Notes: generated from the sequence alone by a model not told the origin. 64,000 nucleotides of DNA from Anaeramoeba flamelloides (GCA_027625915.1 JANTQA010000057.1:2542001-2606000), one strand, 5' to 3'; numbered from the stretch's first letter, positions 11,801-22,600 are shown. Numbers and translations: made by a program.

Positions 11801-14800
11801 ATCAATTATTGTTCAAATTGGAATGGGATTAATGTTTTGGCCAATGTTTTTAATAATTTAAATAGATATCAAAGTTTAGAATTACAAAAGCAATTGAATA
11901 GTTATCATTTATTATCACACCCAAATATAATCAAAATTATTGGTATGAATATTGATAATAAAAAAGCTTTTTTTATTACTGAATATTTTGAAAAAAGTTT
12001 AAAGGATTATAAAAATTTGACATTTCATGAAAAAATTGATTTATTAATCGACATAGCTCAAGGGATTTCCCATCTTCATTCTCATAATATTATTCATGGT
12101 AATTTAAAATTAACCAATATTTTAATAGATAATGGAGATGAATATGATGATGACGACGACGACGATGATGATGATGGGGATGATGATAATAAAAAAAAGA
12201 ATAATAATGGAAAGGAAGACAAAGGTACCATTGGTGAAGATAATGATTTAATTATGATCGATAACAAACATAATGATTTAGAAAATAAAGAAGAAGAGAA
12301 CACATATAAAAACAATAAAAAGGCAAAAATTTTATTAATGCCAAATCTATTTCAATCTTTGAATTTCACAGATAGTTTGCCAATAAAAAACAATGGCGAA
12401 TCTTTCCAAAAATATAATGATATTTATTCATTCGGTTTAATAATGAAGGAATTATTATTAAACATTAAGCCAACAACCAGAAATTCCTTATTTGATAACA
12501 ACAACAACAACAATGATAACACCACGAACAGTAGTAACAATCCATTGATCCAATTAATTAACGACTGTGTGGGCAATGCAAAAGATCTTTATAAAACTAG
12601 ACCAGATATTGGTTATATAATTCAAAATTTAAAAAAATTTAAATTTAATAATTTTTATTCACTTAATTATCGAAATTTGTTCTATTGTATCCCAAATAAT
12701 AAAATTACCCCAATAGTTAATAAAAAATTAAAAGAAACTCATGGAATAAATATAAAATTAAAAAAACAACATTTTTATGAAATGGGCAATAGTTATTCAA
12801 AGGAATTATTTAATAATATTGAAAAGGAATTTTTAAATTTCATTGGAAAAACTAACAAATTAATAATTATAAAATCGATTGAACTCATTTATAACCCATT
12901 ATTAAAATCTAGATTTGAAAGGGGTAGAAGGAAATTAAAAACAAAAATTAAAAAACAAAATAATGGAAATAATTTTACAGAATTTTATTCAAATAATCAA
13001 AATAATACTAAAGAATATAAACAAACCACCTTGGGTAAAAATTATTTGGAAGAATTAAATATAGAATTACTAAATAATAATTCAGTATTTAAAAATATTG
13101 CTAATATCGACAATAGTAATTTAATTGATAATCCAATTAAAGCATGGACATTTATTACCAATAATGAAAAAAAGAATATTATTCAAAATGGGTTAAATTA
13201 TGAATCTATCGAATTTACTACAAAGAATAATTTTGGTAATAATTTGATTGAATTTGACGATAATTTGATTTTAAATAAAACTTTACTCATGAGCTGGATT
13301 TCCATTGGAAACCCATTCCCCTTAACAAATTTAAATAGCGAACAAATGAATAGACCCTTCAATGGGTTTGATAGCTTTTATAGCTTATTAATGAATAAGA
13401 AGAAGATCAAAGAAAAAAAGAATTATCAAGATAAAGTTAATGAATTCAAAATGGAAATTGAAAATAATTCCAATGCCAATACTAACACCAAAGGCAAAGC
13501 AAATATTAAATCCAATCAAGAATTAAATGAAGAGCAAATGGGGACACAGGAATATACCCCAAGCAAAAAGAAAAAAAAATCTTTTCTTAATTTAAAATAT
13601 TATAAAGCTTCTTTAAAGCCAACAACTAGTATTGGTAACAGATTTGAATTATTTAACATGGATAATATTTTGCCACAATATTTTGTTAATTTCATTCGAT
13701 TGAAAATAAAACCAATTATTATTTCGAAAACAAATGCAATTCAAATATTAATAAATATTTATAATATTGACACAAAAAATTTAATTTCCAAAAAATTGAA
13801 AAAATCCCTCAAGCCAATATTTTTCCAAATTGAAATTGAAAATCTCAATAAAACTTTAAATAGTAATAGTAATAGTAATAGTAATAGTAATAATAATTAT
13901 AATAATAATAATAATGATCATATTTTGTCTTTATCCTTCTCTGGATATAAATTTAATCTTAATAATTTAATACCAGATAATAATTATCAAATGAGAATCA
14001 AAATTCAAAAAAAAAACTATAGCAATGAATGGAGTGAATGGTTTAAATTTGAAACATTATCTTGCTCAAGTCCTTCAAAAATTAATTTAAATAATATTAC
14101 ATTAGTATCTGTTTCTCCAATTAATTTACAAATCAAATGGGACAAACCAAACAATAATGGTTCAATAATTGATAATTATGAAATTCAATATAGTTTAAAA
14201 TCTGATTTTAAAAAAACAAAAAAGAAAACAACAAACCAAAATAACTTTGAATTTAATAATTTAAATCCTTCTACACATATTCATTTAAGAATCCGAGCAC
14301 ATAATGAATATGGTTACTCCAACTGGTCGTTAACTAAAAACTTTAAAACTTCAGATGGGCCATCAAACAAATATTCATATTTGATATTGCAGGGCAATCA
14401 AAATAAATCCAATATTAGAAATAAGGAACAAGATAATAACAATTTATCTGAGAAAAATGATGGAATGGTTGAATTTGCCATCGATCAACAAATAAAATTA
14501 TTGTTGCAAACAATTGATCTTCATCGAAAAAAAATTAAACAAGGGGGCTGCAAATCTTTAATTGAATTGCAGTTCGAAAAAAAGCAATATAATCAATCTA
14601 AAAAGGACAAAATCACTATCAATGGCAAAATAATTGATAACGGGGATGGAACTTACCAATTAATAGGAAACTGTCATCAAATTGGGATATGGAAAGTCCG
14701 TATATTTATTAACAAGAAACCATTGCTAAACAATGATCAGGCAATACCGAGGCTTTTAATTATTGCGGGGGCAATTGATTTGAAGAATTCGGAAATAAAT

Positions 14801-16774
14801 GGAAAAAACTCGACCCAAGTTGGTGAAAATACAATCATTCTACTCAACGCCAAAGATAAATATAATAATCAAATTACAAAGGGCGATGTGAATATCACTA
14901 CAAGATGGAGACAATCAAAATTGCATGACAAAATAATTGTTACAGATCGCAAGGACGGGACATATATAATTAATTTTAAACCGACAATGTCGGGACAATT
15001 CGTTATCGAAATCACTGCCCCCAATAATGTTGGCAGATTGATGACGAGATTACATAAAATCCGAATCTTACCAAAGCCCCTCACAATTACGGAAGACGAA
15101 TTTACAAACGTGCAATTGATCGACGACAAACACAATTCAATTGTTCAGCGTGCCAACTGGAAGGGGATTGATGTAGCAATTAAAAGAGTCTATGAGAGGG
15201 ATGTCAAATTATTTGAATCAGAAATTGCCACTTTATCGATTTTAAATCATAGGAATGTCATTAGATTATTAGGGTCATATGTCAGCGAAAGCAAGGAAAA
15301 AAAAAAGGAATTTTGCTTAATAATGCCCTTCATGAAAAACGGCTCCTTAAAGGAATTTATTGAAAAGCCCGATTTAAGCATTTATCAAAACCACCAAACC
15401 AACGAAAGGAAAATAAATCTTGTGAAACAGATTGTAGACGCAATGAGCTATTTGCACAATTCGGGCATTTTACATCTAGATTTGAAACCTTCCAATTTGT
15501 TATTAAACGAGGACAACGACATCAAGATAACAGACTTTGGTCTATCGAGACCATTTTTTGATGAAAAGTCGATTACAATGACTGGATCCTTAGTGATTGG
15601 CACTTTGGACTACATGGCGCCGGAAATGAGAAGGTCTGCGAAATGCAGTGAAAAATCAGATGTCTATTCCTTTGGCATTTTGCTTTATGAACTCTTTACA
15701 GGGAAAAAACCATCTGCGGGGCTATTTGCCGTTTTGAGATTCCCCGAGAATGTTCCCCAATATATTAAGGAATTAATAATGAGATGCCTAGATGAAAACC
15801 CCAAGAGAAGACCATCCTTTTTCAAAATAAAGGAAATCATTTCCGAGCTGAACAAAGAAGAAGATTATTACTATAAAATCGACACCTTTGGCTTGCTGAG
15901 CTCAAAGGATTGCTTGAAATCGATCGAAATTATTAAGGATAAAAACAATCAGGACGTCGCTAGATTGTTCCATTTGGACTCACCACACGCCATTGGCGAT
16001 TCGTCGACAGCGGCATTTTTGTTTTTGAAGGCGGAAACTTGCTTTTACAGATTCATCGGCGAACAAAACCAATCAAAATATAAAGTCACACAAGTCACAG
16101 TCATTGAAAACCCAATGCTGATCAACCGATTTGAAAAGGAAAGACTCAAATTGTCTCTCAAGTATAAAAACAATTCAGATTTTGTGAGTTACCACCGGAA
16201 GAACAACCCCAACGACCTCTTGGGTATTCAATATTTGCAACATTTAAAAGACTCGGGATTGCTGCTGACGGGAAACTCTGAAAGCCCAATCATTTGCTAC
16301 CACGGGGCCAAAGACGAAGTCATCCAGAGTATCGCGGAAAAGGGCTTATTAAACTTAAGTTCCACAGACCCGGGCTATTTTGGGAAATGCATTTGGCTAA
16401 CCACCAATAACAGCTACAGCCAATACTATCAAGTTTTGAAAAGAGACCAAAAAAAGAAATCAGAAAGAACATTTAAATTAGTGATGTGCTGGGTGCTCCT
16501 TGGGAAGCCTTATCCAGTTACAAAAGTACAATTAGGCAGAAACTTGGAAAATGGGTACGACGCTCATTATTGCTTAGTCACCTATAAAAAAAAAACCAGA
16601 GACCTTTTCAGTAACGTACAAGACTTTAGAAATAGACCAATGAAATCATATTATCCATCGACTTCTGAAGAATTGACTTCAACCAACCAATGCGATGAAG
16701 TTGGGATTTTCCACCCGGAACGCATTTTACCTTGCTTTGTAATAGAATACAAAGAAATTAACCAACAGAATTAA
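8804..16774 (+). CDS. Giant three-kinase-domain, ankyrin, FN3, filamin-repeat and ADP-ribosyltransferase protein
   Basis: A 2656-residue single-exon gene; the ATG at 8804 follows a T-rich leader. Approximate domains: pseudokinase 1 (112-405), ankyrin-like repeats (414-532), then two related cassettes. Cassette A: FN3 (537-663), two filamin/Ig-like repeats (667-935), pseudokinase 2 (996-1225), degenerate ART-like domain (1330-1633). Cassette B: two FN3 (1630-1852), two filamin-like repeats (1880-2090), kinase 3 (2103-2353), PARP-type ART domain (2425-2653). Kinase 3 is TKL-like and complete: K2127, HLDLKPSN with D2226, DFG at 2244, APE at 2272-2274. Pseudokinase 1 keeps only APE (283-285). Pseudokinase 2 has HGN at 1098-1100 instead of HRD and no DFG. 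In the last ART, H2500 and E2632 fit the H and E of the H-Y-E triad, while W2531 sits at the tyrosine position. Lys/Glu, Asn and Asp repeats (e.g. 12140-12192) crowd the middle. The protein probably phosphorylates and may ADP-ribosylate; substrates are unknown. Confidence 0.93.
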   Translation: MSLLTENKQTQRRLNLVQKLIDQHKEKGIDTEKWLLRIRKMNHQLLTSREHSFLDTLILFELQLGTNTTPMAIKKTLTNILKIYKEFQETQEIHCKTTRKNAIGFKTHLIKDLSMSTLLSTGYRCDLWKGSITGTNGVEHVLVRKINNGRPLAERSVKRIQSLNKIPSHAHILQIQSYSEEMLVIVNEGKKDLVPFCESKKNKALSSLNKLNIIVEIISAIEHFQKHSQSVSAIHLGNVFLDASGTSYLLYQLEEEWDPYFSSDSLDFSEPSEHYSKYPMWRAPELFGKSSSYRTESGLSYSLAILIYHLYKGHHPYLKKNQANTKAKTKHKAQENSKNDHGFNESKLIEMLELKDYRPKYPIENTTLGNGIRKIILENWSVDPSRRWDLKKIKAHIIELINKVFFLKIERITNNNLQELLQLIKKGKYSLEQLLLKAIQSNDLITVKYLIDIGVDLNCSQLIEKKKNSSALHLAISQKNLDLLILLLTNRASPTGKTQKKKKSWLTLRGKTPISFAKSLKFLAAIPILENADQNIIPPSCPKLISFNFSSNLKNNQILINWENTTKINFYQIEVIPNKSHANNPNTDNDTNTNRKKNKKQKTKKKQKEKKNNEQVKNQYFETNNHEISIPIINNNYNISFRVRSKNNFSFGEWSSLITVIKPNSIRCRSTEYFNNKNNKLNNIEKLFIILDSYDTKNKKIFVGGCQELLHFYIIYQKNDQIEKRLVPESNQDQEKKIEIEIVNNNKKEKEKEKEKEKEKKKEKEKEKENENEKEKVDIFIKDNKNGSYELKFQPEKIGIYQLFLYYGNNKNNNTKNDLNILTNNKEPLIIKNNLKTINLKNCKIHGNGFDPNKMLIAGKLSKFIFCPFNKNNEKTRLLKNQIFSINIKTSNLEDINSQIIKNSDGTFTINYCSLFSGTIYFFIKIITNDETNNNKIKNIQSISYVTKCIPSNFFKINTLKPQKNNKLRNNFNQNIEHSNKDIEKYLNINDNNNENYNYINYCSNWNGINVLANVFNNLNRYQSLELQKQLNSYHLLSHPNIIKIIGMNIDNKKAFFITEYFEKSLKDYKNLTFHEKIDLLIDIAQGISHLHSHNIIHGNLKLTNILIDNGDEYDDDDDDDDDDGDDDNKKKNNNGKEDKGTIGEDNDLIMIDNKHNDLENKEEENTYKNNKKAKILLMPNLFQSLNFTDSLPIKNNGESFQKYNDIYSFGLIMKELLLNIKPTTRNSLFDNNNNNNDNTTNSSNNPLIQLINDCVGNAKDLYKTRPDIGYIIQNLKKFKFNNFYSLNYRNLFYCIPNNKITPIVNKKLKETHGINIKLKKQHFYEMGNSYSKELFNNIEKEFLNFIGKTNKLIIIKSIELIYNPLLKSRFERGRRKLKTKIKKQNNGNNFTEFYSNNQNNTKEYKQTTLGKNYLEELNIELLNNNSVFKNIANIDNSNLIDNPIKAWTFITNNEKKNIIQNGLNYESIEFTTKNNFGNNLIEFDDNLILNKTLLMSWISIGNPFPLTNLNSEQMNRPFNGFDSFYSLLMNKKKIKEKKNYQDKVNEFKMEIENNSNANTNTKGKANIKSNQELNEEQMGTQEYTPSKKKKKSFLNLKYYKASLKPTTSIGNRFELFNMDNILPQYFVNFIRLKIKPIIISKTNAIQILINIYNIDTKNLISKKLKKSLKPIFFQIEIENLNKTLNSNSNSNSNSNNNYNNNNNDHILSLSFSGYKFNLNNLIPDNNYQMRIKIQKKNYSNEWSEWFKFETLSCSSPSKINLNNITLVSVSPINLQIKWDKPNNNGSIIDNYEIQYSLKSDFKKTKKKTTNQNNFEFNNLNPSTHIHLRIRAHNEYGYSNWSLTKNFKTSDGPSNKYSYLILQGNQNKSNIRNKEQDNNNLSEKNDGMVEFAIDQQIKLLLQTIDLHRKKIKQGGCKSLIELQFEKKQYNQSKKDKITINGKIIDNGDGTYQLIGNCHQIGIWKVRIFINKKPLLNNDQAIPRLLIIAGAIDLKNSEINGKNSTQVGENTIILLNAKDKYNNQITKGDVNITTRWRQSKLHDKIIVTDRKDGTYIINFKPTMSGQFVIEITAPNNVGRLMTRLHKIRILPKPLTITEDEFTNVQLIDDKHNSIVQRANWKGIDVAIKRVYERDVKLFESEIATLSILNHRNVIRLLGSYVSESKEKKKEFCLIMPFMKNGSLKEFIEKPDLSIYQNHQTNERKINLVKQIVDAMSYLHNSGILHLDLKPSNLLLNEDNDIKITDFGLSRPFFDEKSITMTGSLVIGTLDYMAPEMRRSAKCSEKSDVYSFGILLYELFTGKKPSAGLFAVLRFPENVPQYIKELIMRCLDENPKRRPSFFKIKEIISELNKEEDYYYKIDTFGLLSSKDCLKSIEIIKDKNNQDVARLFHLDSPHAIGDSSTAAFLFLKAETCFYRFIGEQNQSKYKVTQVTVIENPMLINRFEKERLKLSLKYKNNSDFVSYHRKNNPNDLLGIQYLQHLKDSGLLLTGNSESPIICYHGAKDEVIQSIAEKGLLNLSSTDPGYFGKCIWLTTNNSYSQYYQVLKRDQKKKSERTFKLVMCWVLLGKPYPVTKVQLGRNLENGYDAHYCLVTYKKKTRDLFSNVQDFRNRPMKSYYPSTSEELTSTNQCDEVGIFHPERILPCFVIEYKEINQQN

Positions 16775-17614
16775 TTAATTTGGGGATTCTGAATAAAATT
16801 ATTTTTTCATTTTTTTTTATTTTTATATTTTTTATTTCTTGTTTTTTGTTTTTTTATTCAAATAATTTTGAGACAAGATGGGTTGTCCTTAAATTAGACA
16901 AATAATCGTTGTGGAATATTTGTTGAAATTAAAGATATTTTCAAAACATGTGGGGGATTTTTTTACTTTTTTTTTTTTTATTATTACATTTCATAGAAAA
17001 TTTCTTCTTGTTAGTGTGTTCTATTCGGAAATTTGTAAATACCAAATTCAAGAAAAATATTAATGCTGATGTCATTGAATAAATGGCTATTGTATTTTTT
17101 TCAAAATATGTTCATTAAAATATTTTGAAAAAAAATTTAAAAAATGTTTTTGACACTTTTTTTGGTGAAAACAAGAAATTAGATAATTTCAGTAAAAACC
17201 TGATAATATGATAAGGAGACAAATGATTTTTTAATTAATAAAATACAGTTATAAACTTTTCATACAATTGATTATTTTGTAGAGATCAAAACTTTCTTAG
17301 AAAAAGATTTTAACTAGCAAAAAAAATAAAATAATCTTTGTTTTTCTAACTTGAAAAAAATATTTACTAATATTTAGATCAGATTTTTTTTAAATTGTTT
17401 ATTAATGTAATGTCTTACTAAACAAACAAATTGAATTATTGTTAAAAGTCAATAAATCAAAAAAGCAAACTGATATGAAATATATTATTTGGATATTTGA
17501 TATAGGTTCATCATGAAATGATTTAAATGAAGGATCTGATTTGTTTTTTTAAACACATATTTTGTTGGTATTTAAAATTCTTAATAGATATAACAAGTTA
17601 TTTTTGTGTAAGAT

Positions 17615-17885
17615 CTAATGGAAACCCAAATTTTGGTGAACATTAGCAATACTGATAAATCAAAAAAAAAAAAAAATCAAAAATAATATGCAAAGGAAGC
17701 ATCTTTTTTTTTTATAACCTTTAACTCAACTTTCAAAACAAACCCTTACTATGAATATTAAGAAAGTTAAGTAATTTCACAAGGTTTTTTTTTTTTATTT
17801 AAGTATCTAGTCACTTACCTTGGATTGGTACCATAATCAATGAGTGGATCTTTACCATAAAAGAATTTATGATAAAGTACTTTCT
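17615..17885 (-). CDS. Possible terminal exons of an unrecognised minus-strand gene
   Basis: On the minus strand a 67-nt candidate exon (17885 down to 17819) follows a long T tract ending in CAG and is followed by a textbook donor, AAG|GTAAGT. Its only open frame reads KVLYHKFFYGKDPLIDYGTN-P. Joining it to a second candidate exon (17651 down to 17615) after an AG keeps the frame and adds SIANVHQNLGFH, then stops with TAG. The amino-acid mix is unlike random AT-rich translation, and the phases agree. No upstream exons were found between 17886 and 19692, and no family is recognised. It could be the tail of a small gene, a relic, or chance. Confidence 0.3.
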
Positions 17886-18459
17886 CTGGTTTACATTTTA
17901 TAAATAAAAAAAAAAAAATTCTGAGAGAATCATTTTTTTTGAAAAACAATAAAAATCTACAAAAAAGTTCATATAATCTTCAATTTATAAAATTCACTTG
18001 GTAAAAACAAAATTCACCAGTTCAAAATCACAAAAAAAATCCAAAATTAAAAAAAAACAGTTCCTCAGAATTCTTTATTAACAATAACTCAAAAATAATT
18101 AAACAATTAAAGATTTCAATTCTAAAAAATTCAATTAAAAAAAAAAGTTTAAAAGATCACCATTACAAAAAAATAAATGAGGAAAAATAAGTTGGAAAGA
18201 GTTCTTAATTTCAAAAAATCAATATTCATAAAAAAAATAATTATTTCTAATTTTAAATTTCCCAACAGTTAAATTTCTTCAATATAAATGGTATTGTTTT
18301 CTTTCATAACAAAATCAATTTAATTAGATTTAATAGATTTTGTGGTTAAATTTGAACCAACAATATTTGACAAATAAGGTGGTTATAACATTTTTGAGAT
18401 AAAAATAACTCATTTGAGAAAATATAAAAAAATGAAAAAATGAACTTTTAGATATCAAA

Positions 18460-18575
18460 AAATGTACAAGATCGACACTTCGAAGTTGAGAAAGTTGTCT
18501 TCAAAATTATAATTCATAATTTTCTATATTGGAAATTGAGTGTCGCTCTTTTGCACTTTTTTCTTAAAATGTCCA
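18460..18575. repeat. Short inverted repeat (hairpin)
   Basis: About 115 bp with complementary ends: AAAAAATGTACAAGATCGAC near 18470 and GTCGCTCTTTTGCACTTTTT near 18545. The centre also pairs (ATAATTCATAATTTTC region). It may be a tiny MITE; no second copy was noticed in the window. Confidence 0.45.
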
Positions 18576-19692
18576 CTTTTTTTTTGTTGATTTTTTTTAG
18601 ATCGATGACTCTCAAAAGGATTGCATTTTACTTATTATCCATTATTGTTAATTATTACTAGAAAAAATTGATAATTTAAAAAATTATTTTACATAATAAT
18701 AACCCCATCCTGAAACTAAAAAAAAAACGTTTATTCAAAACAAGTAAAAAAAATTGAAAAACAAGAATAAAATAAAAATATCATAAATTTTTTTTGAATT
18801 TATGATAACTCTTATATTTAAATTTATTATTGAAATTTTTTTTTTCAAGTCCCAAAATATTGAACTAATTATTAGACCAAACAACAAAAAATCCCAATGT
18901 CAATTGAAATGGTTTTTCTTGAAATAAAATAAAGCTTTCTTTTGGAATTTTAAGATAAAATTATAATTAGGATAATTTGATATCAACAAAAATAAATAAA
19001 TTGAATTTTATACTATTTTTATTTTCTTTTATACTCCAGGTATTTGAAATTTAATTAGTACAAACGATACTGCAAATTGTCGAATAAGAGAATCCAAAAT
19101 TTCATTCAGTTTTCCAAAAAAGTTTAATCACAGGAATTCAAATAATTCCTCAAAATCCCCGAATTCAAAAAATGGGGTTATTATATTTAAGCTGGTTTTC
19201 CAAATTAAAAATTGTGAATTTAACGAAAAAGATTATTAAAATCTTTTTATTGAATTTATATGAAAAGTTTGGTACATGTATTACAAAACAAAGAGTAAGT
19301 CGATTTTAATTTTTACAATTTTAAAATCTAACATTCTTGTTGGACTCTTAATCACCCACGAGATCTTATAATCAAAAATATTCCAAAAAACCAAACAAAT
19401 ACAGAAAACAAAAATAACTATCTACTCTTCCAAATCAATATTTATCAAAATAATGTGAAGGGAAATGAAGTGAAAATTTTTTCCCATTTTTATTCAACAA
19501 CCAAATTAAATTTTGCTTTTATCTTTTGTGAAATGTCCAATTACCCGCACTCCACAAAGTATGTTGATTTTTTATTCTTTACATCAAAAATCTTTTAAAG
19601 TAAATCTTATTCACTTTAAAAAAAATTTATTTGAAAATATTTTTCGACCAAAGAAATCATTTTTTGTAACTTTTTCGAAAACATAAAAATAA

Positions 19693-22600
19693 ATGTCCAA
19701 ACTACATCAAGAAATCGAAGAACTTTTTAAAGAAATTCAAAAACAACCACTTCTCGAAACAATACTTGAAAAAGAAACAGAAAAAGTTGAGAATTTGAAA
19801 CACAGAGAAATTTTACTACGATTTCTCAATCAACAGTTAGACTTGATGGACGTTGGAATCACTGTTGTGAATTTTGATCAAGATCTCAAAGTATGCAACC
19901 ACATTTTCCAGCCTTTTTTTTGACTTTCGGTTTTTTTGTGACAACAAACCTCTTGTTAAGATACCAAACCTTCTTTTTTTATTCCAATTTTGATCTTTTT
20001 TGGTTTTTCTCTTTATCTTTCTTTATTATTATATGAAAAATTGCATTTCCATGGAAAAAGGACTGCCAGGTCTTTTCACACCTTTTATATAAGTTAACTG
20101 AAATTGAAGATTTTAAAGGAATTCTCACAAAATATAATTCAAATGAAGAAAAGGCGAAAGCCTTTTTGAGATTATTAAAAGAAAACCATTTTGATTTTAG
20201 GTTATTTAAAAAAGAAGATCTTCTTTCTGGAAATGAACTTGAAATGGTTGCGTTTGTTGGAAAATTATTTTTGTTATTTAGCTACCAAATGGTTTGAATT
20301 GATTAATTTTTTTCTTTCTTTCTTTTTTTTTTTTTTTTCTGAAACAAACAACAAAGACAACAAATTAATTTCTCTTTCTTAAAAGACACTTCTACACTAT
20401 TGCAACATTTCCAACCTTTGAGATATTGGTTTTTAAAAATTTTCAATTCATATCTTTTGCAACAAGAAAATCCTTTCATTTATCATTATTTCATAAACCA
20501 AAACAAAATGTTTTATTCTCTCATTTTCAACAAGACACTTTCAAGGATCATAAAGTATCATAAAACGCTTTAATTTTTGCAAAAGACAAAATAATAGCAC
20601 TGGAAGACACTTATTTAAGATCCTGTGTCTTCAAAACCAATTCACAATAGCCTCAACACAACACTAATATGAAAAAATAAAATTGAAAATTCCAAGTTAT
20701 ACAAAACTACTCCTTTAATTAACCTTTCACCATTATTAGCAATAAAGTTTATGTATAGTATAATCAAAATTCCAGTACTTAAAAATTTAGGAGGATATTG
20801 TTTTTATGTTGTTAGCAGTACGACGATTTTTGAAACTCTCTAGTCAAGAAAAAAAGGTGTTTTTTGGGGTAAAAAATTTTCAATCACTTGAAAAATGAAT
20901 TTTAGTTGAATTCAACTTTAGGGTATTTACTTTGATAGAGAATAACTAATAATTTTAAAAATGTTATATTTATCTAAAAAACTAAAATAAGGAAAAAAAA
21001 ATCACTAAAGGTAAATATGTCGTGCCATCGGTTTTCCAAAATTTAAAAGAATAGAGGTTAATCATATGATTTACTCTATTCTTTTGAATTCTGGAAAAGT
21101 GACGTTATCTTTTACTGTTTTTTTTTTTTGGTTATTTTTAAAATTTGTGATTCTTTAACAAAATTTCTAAAAAAAAGTTTAGAAATTAGGTGAGTGCCGT
21201 AGAGTGCCTAGCTTTTCCAGAATTCAAAAGAATGGAGAAAAATCAAAGATTTTGCTCAATTCTTTTAAATTCTGGAAAAGCTAACGGCGGTTTTCTTGAG
21301 GTTTTCTGTTTTATTTGTGAAATCAATAGATTTTCGAAATAAAATAGAAACCCTCAAAAAAACCTAGAACACTTCACAAATAAACAGAAAACTCAAGAAA
21401 ACCTAACGGCGCTTTTCCAGAATTTAAAACATAAACCGAAAACTAAATAAATTTTCGACTATTTCAAAAATTAAAAAAAACCTAATGGCACACATGAGAA
21501 AAGTAATTTTCTCTGTTCAAAAATAAGCAAATAAATAATTATAATATTCAAAATTTTTATATATAACCCAAAAATATTAAAATTATCCGTCAAGTTCAAC
21601 ATATTCTAAAATTCAGTACTTTTACTAACTGCCGAAATAGATATTGCTATGTATTCAATAAAAAGACAAATAAAATTTTTCCTTTGTGTTTAAAATACTA
21701 ACAAAAGAAATTATAGAAAATATTGATCATTTTTTATGGATAAGTCCTTCCTATTAAAAAGATGGATTAATTTTTCTATAAAAAATTAAAAGAAATAAAT
21801 CTTAATGACTTAATTTTATACTAATACAGTTTGAAATTAATTTTATTTATTAATAATCGTGAAATCTATGATTTTACGCTTAAATTTCTGAAAGGTAATT
21901 TAAGTATAAGGGCAATTCGAGTGTAATTTCCACTTCTTCAATCAATAATAAAAAAAAAAAGTGAAATTTTTACTTTTTTTGTGAAATTCCTTTAATAGTA
22001 TTTTTTTAAAAAAACTTAGTATTTTTCTCAGTGTTTAAAGTGGCTTCCATTTTGAAGAGTTTTAAATGGAATTAACATTCTATAATTTTAGGGTATAGAA
22101 AAAATATATAATTAAACTATTTTCATGGGGTTTTGACGTAAAAAAAAAAAAAATGCTAAATGAAATAACGTGAATTTTCATTGTTTCCCCCCGCTTTTAA
22201 CGTAATTATGCCCTACCTGTGTTTAATAATTATTTATAAAAAGTTGTTTTAAAAAAATTGTTAAATAACATTAGAAGGAAGAGGTTTTTTTTTAAAAAAA
22301 TATTCTAAATTAAAAAGCAGGGGTGAACTATTCTTTCAGTATTTTGTAGATAAAAGTATAATAATAATTGCTTTTAAATTTTTGTTTTTCCCTTTTCCTT
22401 AAATCAACTTCAATGACAACTCATGAAAATCCTAAATTTTTTGAATTTTTAATCAATTAATATTATATTTAAATGATAAAAGTTTTAAAAAAAATTATGA
22501 AAATTTCTTCAATTTCTTTTTGACTCCCAAAATTTAGATCATAATAAAAGAAAATTTTATTAAAATTGAAACACCTAATAAGTTTGATTGCAAGTATTGA

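Larger units (their letters stand above)
16775..19692. other. Intergenic stretch with little recognisable content
   Basis: 2.9 kb between the kinase/ART gene and the CH-domain gene. Two things stand out and are listed separately: a pair of possible minus-strand mini-exons (17615-17885) and a short hairpin (about 18460-18575). The rest is AT-rich with no convincing coding signal. The last part presumably includes the promoter of the gene at 19693. Confidence 0.5.

Noticed and set aside
12094-12315. Serine-rich minus-strand frame
   Set aside because: Antisense shadow of the Asp-codon repeat in the large kinase/ART gene.
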